The notes beneath the pieces are model-generated. The model was given only the letters and a program-made list of their open reading frames with translations, did not search any database and was not told where the DNA came from. From an uncultured Roseibium sp. (GTDB taxonomy: Bacteria; Pseudomonadota; Alphaproteobacteria; Rhizobiales; Stappiaceae), in contig NZ_OY769915.1 of NCBI RefSeq assembly GCF_963669205.1, positions 4,748,001 through 4,812,000 on the forward strand: a stretch of DNA of 64,000 bases, given 5' to 3'. Positions within the stretch are counted from its first letter, which is position 1, and every line of letters begins with the position of its first letter. Below, piece by piece: positions 50,756 through 60,085 of this stretch. The position numbers were made by a program, and so were the translations under genes.

Positions 50756-52009
50756 ATGGACCTGGCACAAAGCGATACAAATCCCGCCGCGCAGGCAAAG
50801 ACCAGAAGCATCGGCCAATATCTTTCCTCGCACTTGCGGCAGTACGGCCTGTTGTTCGCGCTCATTGCGGTGATGGCGTTCTTCCAGATCGTCACCGACG
50901 GCACGCTGCTGCGGGCCGTCAATGTCACCAACCTGCTGCTGCAGAATTCCTACATCATCATCATGGCGCTTGGCATGCTGATCGTTATCGTGTCCGGAAA
51001 CATCGATCTTTCCGTCGGTTCGGTGATGGGATTCATAGGTGCGCTGGCCGCCGTCATGATCGTCAACATGGACCAGTCGGTCCCGTTGACCATTGTCGTG
51101 TGTCTCGTGGTTGGCGGTCTCATCGGAGCAGCCCAGGGCTATTGGGTTGCTTATTGGAAAATTCCGTCCTTCATCGTCACCCTGGCCGGCATGCTGGTGT
51201 TCAGGGGCCTGTCGCTCTGGTTGCTCGAAGGCCAGTCGGTCGGCCCCTTCCCGAAAGAATTCCAGATCCTTGCCACAGGCTTCGTGCCGGACATCTTTCC
51301 GATGAGCTGGGGCGACTCCCTTGCAAACATGCTCGAAATGCGGCGCGTGAAGCACGTCAACATGCTGGCGCTGTTCACGGGTGTGGCCGCAGCAGCGATG
51401 ATTGTCTGGATCGGCTTGCGTCAGCGGGCACAAAACCGGCTATACGGCATTGAGGATGAGCCGAAGCTCTTCTTCATTGCACGAAACGTCATCGTTGCGG
51501 CCGCACTCATCTTCGTCATGTACAAGCTGTCGCTGTTCCGCGGACTGCCGAACGTGCTGATCACGATGGGCGTGTTGACGATCATCTACGCCTTCATCAC
51601 CGAATCGACCACGGTCGGCCGCCGCATCTATGCGCTTGGTGGCAATGAAAAGGCCGCCAAGCTGTCAGGCATCAAGACGGAACGGCTGACTTTTCTCGCC
51701 TTCACGAACATGGGCGTTCTGGCAGCCGCGGCGGGCCTTGTTTTCGCCGCGCGCCTGAACACCGCGACCCCCAAGGCCGGTTTCGCTCTGGAACTGGACG
51801 TGATCGCAGCCGTCTTTATCGGCGGCGCGTCCATGTCCGGCGGCGTCGGCACCATCATCGGCGCGGTCGTCGGGGCTTTCCTGATGGGCGTCCTGAACAA
51901 CGGGATGTCCATCATGGGCATCGGCATTGACTACCAGCAGATGATCAAGGGCCTTGTCCTGCTCGCAGCCGTAATCTTCGACGTCTACAACAAGAACAAG
52001 CAAGGATAA
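50756..52009 (+). CDS. gguB: Sugar ABC transporter permease (GguB)
   Basis: 417 aa, about ten hydrophobic segments, homologous to XylH/MglC permeases: NSYIIIMALGMLIVIVSGNIDLSVGSVMGFIGALAAVMIV and ITESTTVGRRIYALGGNEKAAKLSGIKTERLTFLAFTNMGVLAA, which contains the ATPase-contact loop. A cytoplasmic insertion near 210-260 (RQRAQNRLYGIEDEPKLFF) is characteristic of GguB-like permeases. It is 9 bp after gguA and 4 bp before gguC. Confidence 0.93.
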   Translation: MDLAQSDTNPAAQAKTRSIGQYLSSHLRQYGLLFALIAVMAFFQIVTDGTLLRAVNVTNLLLQNSYIIIMALGMLIVIVSGNIDLSVGSVMGFIGALAAVMIVNMDQSVPLTIVVCLVVGGLIGAAQGYWVAYWKIPSFIVTLAGMLVFRGLSLWLLEGQSVGPFPKEFQILATGFVPDIFPMSWGDSLANMLEMRRVKHVNMLALFTGVAAAAMIVWIGLRQRAQNRLYGIEDEPKLFFIARNVIVAAALIFVMYKLSLFRGLPNVLITMGVLTIIYAFITESTTVGRRIYALGGNEKAAKLSGIKTERLTFLAFTNMGVLAAAAGLVFAARLNTATPKAGFALELDVIAAVFIGGASMSGGVGTIIGAVVGAFLMGVLNNGMSIMGIGIDYQQMIKGLVLLAAVIFDVYNKNKQG

Positions 52010-52013
52010 TCAC

Positions 52014-53009
52014 ATGTTGCTCTCCCAGATCCTGGACGCTCAGGGAAACTGCGCCGTCGTCGTGCGCAACGGCAGTGAGGCAGGTGTCCTGAAAGCGGTC
52101 TCCTCGACCTATCAACTCGTCATGGACGCGATCATGAGAGGTCAGAGCCTGACCGAACGCATCCGTGCCCACGAACTGGGCCCTGCAGTCGACCTGGAAA
52201 AGCTTGCCGAGGACGGCCGGCTGCTTCTGCCTCTCCAGCATCCCGATCCGGCGCACATGCATCTGACGGGAACCGGTCTCACTCATCTGGGGTCCGCGGC
52301 AACACGTGACGCCATGCACGCCAAGACGGAGGCCGAAGAAACCCAACTCACGGACTCCATGAAAATGTTCCGTATGGGATTGGAGAATGGCAAGCCCGCC
52401 AATGGTCACGCAGGTGTTCAGCCGGAGTGGTTCTACAAGGGTAACGGCACCAGCGCCGTCGCTCCAGGCGGCGACCTGGTCAGTCCCGGTTTTTGCAACG
52501 ACGGCGGCGAAGAACCGGAGATCGCCGGAATTTATGTCATCGGGCCGGATGGAACACCGCACCGCGCGGGGTTCGCGCTCGCAAACGAGTTTTCCGACCA
52601 CGTAATGGAACGGCAGAACTATCTGTATCTGGCCCATTCCAAGCTCCGCCCGGCATCCTTCGGGCCGGAAATGCGTGTCGGCGACCTCCCCGAGCACGTG
52701 GAAGGCAGCAGCCGGATCATCCGCAACGGATCGGTCTTGTGGGAAAAGCCGTTCCTGTCCGGCGAAAGCAACATGTCCCACACTCTGGCCAATCTGGAAC
52801 ATCATCACTTCAAGTATGATCTGTTCTGCCAGCCCGGCGACGTGCATGTTCACATGTTCGGAACGGCGACGCTTTCCTTTGCCGACGGCATTTCCTGCCA
52901 GGAGGGAGACGTGGTCGAGATTGCGGCGAGCGGCTTCGGCGTACCCTTGCGAAACCGCCTTTCCTTCGAAGCGGAAAATGACGGCATGACCGCGGTCAGG
53001 GTGCTTTGA
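52014..53009 (+). CDS. gguC: GguC/AraD1-family FAH-fold protein, probable 2-keto-3-deoxypentonate dehydratase
   Basis: 331 aa, fumarylacetoacetate-hydrolase superfamily. EPEIAGIYVIGPDGTPHRAGFALANEFSDHVMERQNYLYLAHSKLRPASFGPEM holds the acidic metal-binding residues (GGEEPEIAG, NEFSD). It lies between the sugar permease and the pentonate dehydratase. GguC had no known role in transport when described; AraD1-type FAH proteins are linked to 2-keto-3-deoxy-L-arabonate conversion. Here it should take the product of the next enzyme toward 2-oxoglutarate semialdehyde. An aldolase-like cleavage is the alternative. Confidence 0.8.
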   Translation: MLLSQILDAQGNCAVVVRNGSEAGVLKAVSSTYQLVMDAIMRGQSLTERIRAHELGPAVDLEKLAEDGRLLLPLQHPDPAHMHLTGTGLTHLGSAATRDAMHAKTEAEETQLTDSMKMFRMGLENGKPANGHAGVQPEWFYKGNGTSAVAPGGDLVSPGFCNDGGEEPEIAGIYVIGPDGTPHRAGFALANEFSDHVMERQNYLYLAHSKLRPASFGPEMRVGDLPEHVEGSSRIIRNGSVLWEKPFLSGESNMSHTLANLEHHHFKYDLFCQPGDVHVHMFGTATLSFADGISCQEGDVVEIAASGFGVPLRNRLSFEAENDGMTAVRVL

Positions 53010-53013
53010 CGCC

Positions 53014-54756
53014 ATGGCCTTCCAACCGGCAAATTGGCCCCGGAAACTGAGATCGGCGGCGTGGTTCGGCGGCACCAGCCGGGACAATATCTATCATCGC
53101 AGCTGGATGAAGAACCAGGGCTTGCCGGATGATCTATTCGATGGCCGCCCTGTCATCGGCATTTGCAACACGTGGTCACAGCTGACGCCCTGCAATGCCC
53201 ATCTCCGGGATCTCGCAGAGCGCGTCAAACACGGCATCTACGAAGCGGGCGGGTTCCCCGTCGAGTTTCCGGTTTTCTCCACGGGTGAAAGCACGTTGCG
53301 GCCGACGGCCATGATGTTCCGCAACCTCGCGAGCATGGACGTTGAAGAAGCCATTCGCGGAGCGCCGCTGGATGGCGTTGTTCTGCTCGTCGGCTGTGAC
53401 AAGACCACACCCTCCCTGCTCATGGGAGCGGCATCCGTCAATCTGCCTGCAATCGTCGTCTCCGGCGGACCGATGCTGAATGGCTGGTTTCAGGGGGAAC
53501 GGGTCGGCTCGGGCACACATCTGTGGAAGTTCTCCGAAGCCGTGAAAGCCGGTGAGATGACCCGGGAGGAGTTTCTGGAAGCCGAGGTGTCGATGAGCCG
53601 TTCGCCCGGCAGCTGCAACACCATGGGCACGGCTTCCACCATGGCCTCGATGGCGGAAGCTCTCGGCATGGCGCTTTCCGGCAATGCCGCCATTCCTGCT
53701 GTCGACAGCCGGCGCCGCGTGATGGCACATCTGAGCGGGCGCCGGATCGTCCAGATGGTCAAGGACGACCTGAAGCCATCGGACATCCTGACCAGACAGG
53801 CCTTCGAAAACGCAATCCGGACCAACGGCGCAATCGGCGGGTCGACCAACGCGGTGATCCACCTGCTTGCCATTGCCGGGCGCGCCGGCATTGATCTCAC
53901 GCTTGACGACTGGGACCGGCTCGGACGTGACATCCCGACGATCGTCAACCTGATGCCTTCGGGGGAATACCTGATGGAAGAGTTTTTCTACGCCGGCGGT
54001 CTGCCGGTCGTGGTCAAGCGTCTCGGCGAGGCCGGATCGCTTCACAGGGACGCCGTTACCGCCTCGGGCAAGACGATCTGGGATGAGGTCAGGCATGTGA
54101 AGAACTGGAACGAGGAGGTCATCCGGCCGGTTGAAAAGGCACTGACGGAGCAGGGCGGGATCGCCGTTCTGAAGGGCAATCTGTCCCCGAACGGCGCAGT
54201 CCTGAAACCCTCTGCAGCCTCACCGCATCTCCTGAAACATCGCGGCCGTGCGGTCGTTTTTGAAGATATCGATGACTACAAGCGCAAGATCAACGACAAC
54301 GATCTCGACATCGACGAGACCTGTATCATGGTTCTCAAGAATTGCGGCCCGAAGGGATACCCCGGATTGTCGGAGGTCGGCAACATGGGCCTGCCACCGA
54401 AAATCCTGCGCAAGGGGATAACCGACATGATCCGTATTTCCGATGCCAGAATGTCCGGAACAGCTTACGGGACGGTGGTTCTGCACACTGCACCGGAAGC
54501 GGCAGCCGGCGGACCGCTGGCGGTGGTGCAATCCGGCGATTTCATCGAACTGGATGTGCCGAACCGCCGTTTGCACCTGGACGTTTCCGACGAGGAACTA
54601 CAGCGAAGGCTGGACGCCTGGACCCCCAGCCACGCGGTCCCGGATAGCGGCTATGCCCGCCTCTTTCACGATCACGTTCAGGGAGCGGACACAGGCGCAG
54701 ATTTCGATTTTCTGATAGGCTGCCGTGGCTCCGCTGTCCCGAAGGATTCCCACTGA
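53014..54756 (+). CDS. L-arabinonate dehydratase (IlvD/EDD family)
   Basis: 580 aa, iron-sulfur dehydratase converting L-arabonate to 2-keto-3-deoxy-L-arabonate. Cluster and Mg regions: GICNTWSQLTPCNAHLRDLAERV, VGCDKTTPSLLMGAASVNLPAIVVSGGP, GSCNTMGTASTMASMAEALGMALSGNAAIPAVD, with the three conserved Cys, and DARMSGTAYGTVVLHTAPEAAAGGPLAVVQ in the C-terminal domain. The pentonate specificity is inferred from the fit with araA and gguC; a related sugar acid dehydratase is possible. The stop overlaps the next ATG by 1 bp. Confidence 0.87.
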   Translation: MAFQPANWPRKLRSAAWFGGTSRDNIYHRSWMKNQGLPDDLFDGRPVIGICNTWSQLTPCNAHLRDLAERVKHGIYEAGGFPVEFPVFSTGESTLRPTAMMFRNLASMDVEEAIRGAPLDGVVLLVGCDKTTPSLLMGAASVNLPAIVVSGGPMLNGWFQGERVGSGTHLWKFSEAVKAGEMTREEFLEAEVSMSRSPGSCNTMGTASTMASMAEALGMALSGNAAIPAVDSRRRVMAHLSGRRIVQMVKDDLKPSDILTRQAFENAIRTNGAIGGSTNAVIHLLAIAGRAGIDLTLDDWDRLGRDIPTIVNLMPSGEYLMEEFFYAGGLPVVVKRLGEAGSLHRDAVTASGKTIWDEVRHVKNWNEEVIRPVEKALTEQGGIAVLKGNLSPNGAVLKPSAASPHLLKHRGRAVVFEDIDDYKRKINDNDLDIDETCIMVLKNCGPKGYPGLSEVGNMGLPPKILRKGITDMIRISDARMSGTAYGTVVLHTAPEAAAGGPLAVVQSGDFIELDVPNRRLHLDVSDEELQRRLDAWTPSHAVPDSGYARLFHDHVQGADTGADFDFLIGCRGSAVPKDSH

Positions 54757-55679
54757 TGACTGAAAAACTGGCTCTGGTCGGCATCGGCAAGATTGCCCGG
54801 GACCAGCACATCCCGGCCATTTCCGCCAACCCCGAATGGTCGCTCGAGGCAACTGTCAGCCGTCACGCCTCAGTCGACGGCATCGAGTCGTTTGAAACGC
54901 TTCAAGCCCTGTTGGAAGCACGCCCGGACATTTCGACAATTTCGCTCGCCATCCCGCCGCAGCCACGGTTTGCCTACGCGGAAGCAGCCCTCAGGGCCGG
55001 CAGGCACGTCATGCTCGAAAAGCCCCCGGGTCAGAGCCTTGCGGAGTGTTTCGCGCTTGAATCCCTGGCACGGGAGATGGGCGTCACGATCTTCGCAACA
55101 TGGCACTCGCGTTTCGCCGATTGCGTTCCGGACCTGAAATCCTGGCTTGCCGCGCGTGAGCTCAGACGCCTGCGCATTGTCTGGAAGGAGGACGTCCGGC
55201 ATTGGCATCCCGGACAGGAATGGATCTGGGAGCCGGGCGGCATGGGCGTGTTTGATCCCGGGATCAACGCGCTGTCGATCATGACGGAAATCCTGCCCCA
55301 CGCCGTTCACGTCCGGGAGGCAACGCTCGAATATCCGGAAAATCGCGCGACCCCGATCGCTGCCGAACTCAGCTTCACCGATCCGGCGGGAGCCGATGTG
55401 TCCGCCCAGTTCGATTGGCGTCAGGAAGGGCCTCAGACCTGGGACATCGAGGTCGAAACCACCGACGGCAATGCCCGGTTGTCCCTTGGAGGCAGCCGGC
55501 TTGAAATCGATGGTGAGCTGGTCAGGCAAGGCTCCGACAATGAATACCCGAACCTTTATGCCAGAATGTCGGACCTGATCCGGACACGATCCAGCGACAT
55601 GGACCTTTCCCCCTTCATCCATGTCTGCGATGCCTGTTCGCTCGGCCGCAGGGTGACAACGTCACCTTTCCTTTACTGA
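54756..55679 (+). CDS. araA: L-arabinose/D-galactose 1-dehydrogenase (Gfo/Idh family)
   Basis: 307 aa, the Azospirillum-type AraA (not the isomerase). It oxidises L-arabinose at C1 to the lactone with NAD(P)+. The opening KLALVGIGKIARDQHIPAISANPEW, the EKPPGQSLAE catalytic-Lys motif and the long block WKEDVRRWHPGQEWIWEPGG / GVFDPGINALS are those of that enzyme. It ends the gguABC-dehydratase operon. A lactonase and the semialdehyde dehydrogenase of the pathway are not in this window. Confidence 0.88.
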   Translation: MTEKLALVGIGKIARDQHIPAISANPEWSLEATVSRHASVDGIESFETLQALLEARPDISTISLAIPPQPRFAYAEAALRAGRHVMLEKPPGQSLAECFALESLAREMGVTIFATWHSRFADCVPDLKSWLAARELRRLRIVWKEDVRHWHPGQEWIWEPGGMGVFDPGINALSIMTEILPHAVHVREATLEYPENRATPIAAELSFTDPAGADVSAQFDWRQEGPQTWDIEVETTDGNARLSLGGSRLEIDGELVRQGSDNEYPNLYARMSDLIRTRSSDMDLSPFIHVCDACSLGRRVTTSPFLY

Positions 55680-55829
55680 TCTGACCGCGCATCGAACGCG
55701 ATCGCACGTCTGTCATGCGGACGGAGGGGCTGCGAACAGCGGCCTTTGAGAACAGATACCGATTCCCTTGTGGCGGTTCCGGACACCTGCGGCTAACCTG
55801 CACATGCACGCCCCGCGAATGGAAAACTG

Positions 55830-57539
55830 ATGGCTCGTCCCCTCCCCTTTATCTGCGAAAAACGCTCCGCCTCCGGTTCCATCGGCATGATCGTGACCAA
55901 CCATCCGCTCGGAACGGCCGCCGGAACCGAGATGCTCGCAGCGGGCGGCAATGCCATTGATGCCGCCGTCTCCGCGTTGCTGACCCTGACCGTGGTTGAG
56001 CCCATGATGGTCGGCATCGCCGGCGGCGGGCTGTCGCATGTCCGCCTTCAGGACGGAACGCATGTCGTCATGGATGCGCTCGCCTGCGCCGCGAAGGACA
56101 TGCATGCCGGGATATACGAGCCCGTCTCGGATACGCCCCCGAACCAAATGGATGTGAAGAACCGGCGCAACACGGTCGGTCCGTCGGCGGTCGCCGTACC
56201 CGGCAATCTCGCCGGGTGGTGCCGCCTGCATGAATCTTGCGGCAAACTGCCCTTCGCGGACCTTGTTGAGCCGGCCATTCGCGCCGCTGAAAAGGGGTTT
56301 CTGGCAACCCATTATCTCAGCGGTGCCGTGAACGAATTTCAGGACGATCTCCGCAAGGATCCCGAATGCGCTAGGGTTCTGATGCCGGAAGGGCGCCCGC
56401 CGCGTTTCGGTGAGCGGATCTTCATGCAGGACTATGCCGAAAGCCTCCGGCTGATCGCCAGGGAAGGCGCTGCTGCGCTTCACGGCGGCGCGCTCGGCGC
56501 TGCATTGGCCGACCGCCTCGCGACCGGCGGACCCGATGCCGGATGGGTGACGCAGGACGATCTGAGGAACTACCGCCCGGTTGAGCGGGCGGTCATCACC
56601 GGCACCTATCGCGGTTTTGAAATCGTCGGCCCGCCGCCACCGGCCTCCTCGGGCGTTCACATCGTCCAGATGCTCAATATCCTGGAAGCATACGACATTC
56701 CGGGGCTCGGCTTCGGCAGCGTCGAAGCGCTGGATCTTCTGGCGCGCACGATCGCACTAGCCTTCGAAGACAGGCGCGCCGCTTCCGGAGATCCGGATTT
56801 CGTCGACGTTCCTGTCGGGCGTCTGACGTCGAAGGACTATGCCTCTGACTGCCGCACCCGCCTCGGCAGCAACCTGCAATCAGCTCTCTATCCCGAGAGC
56901 GCGGACACCACGCATGTCACCGTTGCCGACAGGGACGGCAACATTGCCACCGCCACGCACACGATCAACGGTCTTTTCGGCGCGCGGATCATGGTGCCGG
57001 GAACCGGCATCATTCCCAACAACTACATGATGAATTACGATCCGCATCCGGGCCGGGCGCTCTCGATCGCCCCCGGCAAACGCGTGCCAACGTCGATGGC
57101 GCCGATGATCGTCACGCGGGACGGAACGCCGCGTTTCGCGCTCGGTCTTCCGGGCGGTTTGCGGATTTTCCCCTCCGCAATGCAGGCAATCGTCAACCTC
57201 ATAGATCACCGCATGAGCCTGCAGGAAGCTGTCGAGGCACCGCGGATATGGACCCAGGGGCAGGAAGTGGAAATCGAAAAACCATACGCACCGATGGCCG
57301 AAGGGCTTGCGAAGGCCGGGCACGACGTGAAAGTCGTCCCGCATATCGGCGGCGGCATGAATGCCATCGGCTTCGAGGAGAACGGCTTGACCGGTGCCGC
57401 CTGCTGGCGCGCGGACGGAACGGCAATGGGCATCGGTGGCGGCCTGGCTCGTCCCGGCGTCCGCTTCTGGCCGGACAAGGCCCCTGATGACAACGACGCC
57501 GGTACTCCGGGCACGGACAGCAGCGAGTCCAGACCGTGA
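55830..57539 (+). CDS. Second gamma-glutamyltransferase-like Ntn hydrolase
   Basis: 569 aa. Front motif LGTAAGTEMLAAGGNAIDAAVSALLTLTVVEPMMVGIAGGG; nucleophile Thr about 360 in ADTTHVTVADRDGNIATATHTINGLFG, then NNYMMNYDPHPGRALSIAPGKRVPTSMAPMIV. It is not close to the first copy (5710) and lacks a signal peptide, so it is a different subgroup. It starts 150 bp after araA and overlaps the following dehydrogenase by 4 bp. No transporter is adjacent, so its substrate is open. Confidence 0.87.
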   Translation: MARPLPFICEKRSASGSIGMIVTNHPLGTAAGTEMLAAGGNAIDAAVSALLTLTVVEPMMVGIAGGGLSHVRLQDGTHVVMDALACAAKDMHAGIYEPVSDTPPNQMDVKNRRNTVGPSAVAVPGNLAGWCRLHESCGKLPFADLVEPAIRAAEKGFLATHYLSGAVNEFQDDLRKDPECARVLMPEGRPPRFGERIFMQDYAESLRLIAREGAAALHGGALGAALADRLATGGPDAGWVTQDDLRNYRPVERAVITGTYRGFEIVGPPPPASSGVHIVQMLNILEAYDIPGLGFGSVEALDLLARTIALAFEDRRAASGDPDFVDVPVGRLTSKDYASDCRTRLGSNLQSALYPESADTTHVTVADRDGNIATATHTINGLFGARIMVPGTGIIPNNYMMNYDPHPGRALSIAPGKRVPTSMAPMIVTRDGTPRFALGLPGGLRIFPSAMQAIVNLIDHRMSLQEAVEAPRIWTQGQEVEIEKPYAPMAEGLAKAGHDVKVVPHIGGGMNAIGFEENGLTGAACWRADGTAMGIGGGLARPGVRFWPDKAPDDNDAGTPGTDSSESRP

Positions 57540-58495
57540 TCAGCCTGGTCCTCCTCGATCCCGTTTCCGAAGACCGGCTGAATCGCCTTGCCGGCTATCT
57601 ACCGGACGATTGGTTTTTGGCGAACGCGGTCTCCCGTGCGCCGGCGGATCAGGTCGCGGCTCTTGAAGGGGCCAGTTTTGCCATCACCGCGGACGTTCCC
57701 GTGACCGCAGACATGATGGCAGTGCGCGGACTGCACGCTGTCCACAAGTGGGGCGTCGGCTATGACAACATCGATTGTAATGCCGCGAAAGCACACGGCG
57801 TCCGCGTCCTGCGCACGACGGGGTCCAACGCCCTGTCCGTGGCCGAGACAGCGCTCGGCCTGATCCTCGCCCTCAACAGGAATCTCGTTCGCGGGCACAC
57901 CGCCGTTCTGGGAGGTCACTGGCCCAAGTCGGAGCTCGGTGCGACGTCGATGCGCCTGTCCGGAAAGACGGTCGGGATCGTCGGACTCGGGCATGTCGGC
58001 AAGGCGCTGGCCCGCCTGCTCGGCGGTTTCGGCTGCGACATCCTCTATTGCGGGCGCACACGTCAGGACGCGGAGACGGAAACCGCACTTGGTGTCCGGT
58101 TCACATCCCTTGAGGACCTTCTCGCCCGTGCGGATGTCGTCAGCCTGAACTGTTCGCTCACAGGCGACACGCGCGGAATGATCAACGCGCGAACGCTCGC
58201 GCTGATGAAAACCGGCGCGCTACTGGTGAACGTCGCACGCGGCGGTATCGTCGTGGAGGCGGATCTCGCCGACGCCCTGAAATCCGGCCACCTGCGCGGT
58301 GCCGCCAGCGATGTCTACATGGAAGAACCGGTCACGGCGGACAATCCCCTGATCGGGCTGGAGACGGCGATCAACACGCCGCATATTGCGGCTGTCTCCG
58401 CCGACACGTTCGAACCGACCGTGAAACGAATGATCGGCAACCTGCTTGCCCTCCACGAAGGCCGTGAACCGCCGGAAAGGGATGTCGTGGTATGA
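57536..58495 (+). CDS. Second D-isomer-specific 2-hydroxyacid dehydrogenase
   Basis: 319 aa from GTG 57536, overlapping the previous stop. Rossmann motif TVGIVGLGHVGKALARLLGGFG, Arg in NVARGGIVVEADLA, Glu in DVYMEEPV and His in INTPHIAAVS. Phosphoglycerate/hydroxypyruvate-reductase-like. Translational coupling to the GGT-like gene suggests the two act in sequence, for example hydrolysis followed by reduction of a released 2-keto acid; that is inference. Confidence 0.87.
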   Translation: MISLVLLDPVSEDRLNRLAGYLPDDWFLANAVSRAPADQVAALEGASFAITADVPVTADMMAVRGLHAVHKWGVGYDNIDCNAAKAHGVRVLRTTGSNALSVAETALGLILALNRNLVRGHTAVLGGHWPKSELGATSMRLSGKTVGIVGLGHVGKALARLLGGFGCDILYCGRTRQDAETETALGVRFTSLEDLLARADVVSLNCSLTGDTRGMINARTLALMKTGALLVNVARGGIVVEADLADALKSGHLRGAASDVYMEEPVTADNPLIGLETAINTPHIAAVSADTFEPTVKRMIGNLLALHEGREPPERDVVV

Positions 58496-58547
58496 GCGCC
58501 TGCAAGGTTGCCGTGCTGCGGTCTTGAGCCCGTGGATTGACCGGCGC

Positions 58548-58949
58548 TCAGCACGAATGGCGCGGCTCCGGGTTACCGGATAGAAGATGGAGGGTCGTGA
58601 CCTTACCGCCCGCAACCGTCAGCCTGTAGGTCTCGCCTCCCGCGCCAAGTGACCAGCGGCCTGACGATTCAGCCGTGTAGCCATCGCAGCTGTCGGCCAG
58701 GAACACGACGTTCAGCCGCCTCAGCAGCTGGCCGGTTCGGTCCGCACCCTCCGTCTTTTCGAACCTGTATGTTTCCAGCAAGGCCTGAAAGAAAAACCCG
58801 TGCCTGTTCGAACTCACGGAATAGAACGCACCGTCATCTCCGATTGCCAGAATTTGCGCCGACTTTGCATAGGCGGGAACATCGGTTTTTTGCCAGGACC
58901 CGGCCAGTGACGCGGACGCTGTCAGCAACAGCACCGCAAACGCGTACAC
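58548..58949 (-). CDS. Small exported protein of unknown function
   Basis: 133 aa from GTG 58949, with AGGTGG upstream; the frame is open to 59114 but the longer N-terminus reads as noise. MYAFAVLLLTASASLAG is a signal peptide with a cut before SWQKTD. The mature part has VPAYAKSAQILAIGDDGAFYSVSSNRHGFFFQALLETYRF, SCDGYTAESSGRWSLGAGGETYRLTV and a final Cys. I recognise no family. It is convergent with the preceding dehydrogenase gene. Confidence 0.55.
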   Translation of the reverse strand: MYAFAVLLLTASASLAGSWQKTDVPAYAKSAQILAIGDDGAFYSVSSNRHGFFFQALLETYRFEKTEGADRTGQLLRRLNVVFLADSCDGYTAESSGRWSLGAGGETYRLTVAGGKVTTLHLLSGNPEPRHSC

Positions 58950-59152
58950 GAGACCACCTGCGCGTTTAATCCGGCACGCAAGTATCGAGAACCCCGTCCG
59001 CTTGTCCGGCCCGTGGCCTGGGCGCGCGCCCGCCTGCGCACTTGCCCGCAGCAGCATCGGCCGGATCCGGCTTGCAGGCGATCGCTGGCAAACGAGTTTG
59101 AACGGCACTGTCATGGTGGTTTCGACGGACTTTCTGATTTCGGAAAGAAAAA

Positions 59153-59190
59153 TGCAGTCAGCATTGTGGGTTGAAGCAATGCTGACTGCA
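59153..59190. other. Perfect 14-bp inverted repeat in intergenic DNA
   Basis: TGCAGTCAGCATTG (59153-59166) and CAATGCTGACTGCA (59177-59190), with a 10-nt loop. No adjacent T-run on the plus strand. It is not linked to a gene end: the small exported protein lies about 200 bp away and is transcribed away from it. Confidence 0.6.
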
Positions 59191-60004
59191 GTTGTCTCGG
59201 CGCAGAGTGTGTTAGGTAGCCGAGCGATATGTCCGTTTCCGATTAGGGGACGACGGTTCCATGCTTGTTGTTCAACACCAGCTCTTCATGCATCCCGGAC
59301 AGTAAATGCCCGCGCTCAAATCACTGATGCGTTCGCGTCAAGGCAATGGTGTCTGAGCAACACCTAATTGATACAAACTTTAGAGACCAAAGTGTTATGC
59401 AGAAACCGAACGCAATTCAGTTTCCTCCCTGCTCCTCTGATGGTGCGAAAGCGAAGATTTCAGGGAAAAAATGCACGTTTAGCGCAGCATAGCGCGGAAA
59501 TCCGGACACTATTTACTCCGGCGATTGCTGAAAAAAGCGGCTGCTTTGGTAGCCGGCATCAGCAAGTCCTGTTGACGGTGTCCGCGACCTGACGCACGAA
59601 ATGCACCGGACGTCTTTTCCGAAGCGGTCGCCTGGGTCATTCATCGTTGCGCGACGCGACTGCGGCAGGACCCTGGAACCGTTTGCCTGAAACGGGTTCC
59701 TGGGCCGAGCATCCGGCACGCACGACTACGCGCGGCCTGATCCTCCAGACGAAAGCGGACCATCACAGAATGCACACCGACATGGTGCACGTCGCGATCC
59801 CGCACCGCCGCCGGTGGTTCAATCGCGAGGGTCTGTACTCGATCCGCAAGGCGCACATTTATCCGGCTCAACAAGAACCGGTTGTCCGGACAAGTCTGTT
59901 GATGTGGATTGAGAATTTAGCCGCTCCCATCCGCAGCGGCATAGAAAACACAGGTCTTGAACGCACTGTTACACCAGTTTGCGCAACAAGCCTGCAAAGG
60001 GGGA

Positions 60005-60034
60005 CGGCCCGGCAACTTGGAGAAAGCCGGGCCG
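60005..60034 (-). terminator. Hairpin downstream of the porin gene
   Basis: CGGCCCGGC (60005-60013), 12-nt loop, GCCGGGCCG (60026-60034), 52 nt past the porin stop. On the minus strand it is followed by TCCCCCTTT, a weak tail, so it is a probable but not certain terminator. Confidence 0.55.
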
Positions 60035-60085
60035 TTTGACTGACTGAAATTTTTGGAGGTCTCAGCCAGAACTTTTCATGCGGGT

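Larger units (their letters stand above)
58950..60085. other. Long intergenic stretch with several hairpins, no gene seen
   Basis: About 1.1 kb. The open frames of 74 aa (59368-59592) and 130 aa (59647-60039) lack RBS, family similarity and normal codon use. 59200-59560 is lower in GC than the rest of the window. It holds a perfect dyad at 59153-59190, a bulged dyad at 59675-59700 (GGAACCGTTT with AAACGGGTTCC) and the hairpin at 60005-60034. It could carry a small RNA or a decayed gene. Confidence 0.55.

Noticed and set aside
59647..60039. 130-codon open frame in the long gap
   Set aside because: No RBS, no family, unusual composition, and its end overlaps the hairpin downstream of the porin.
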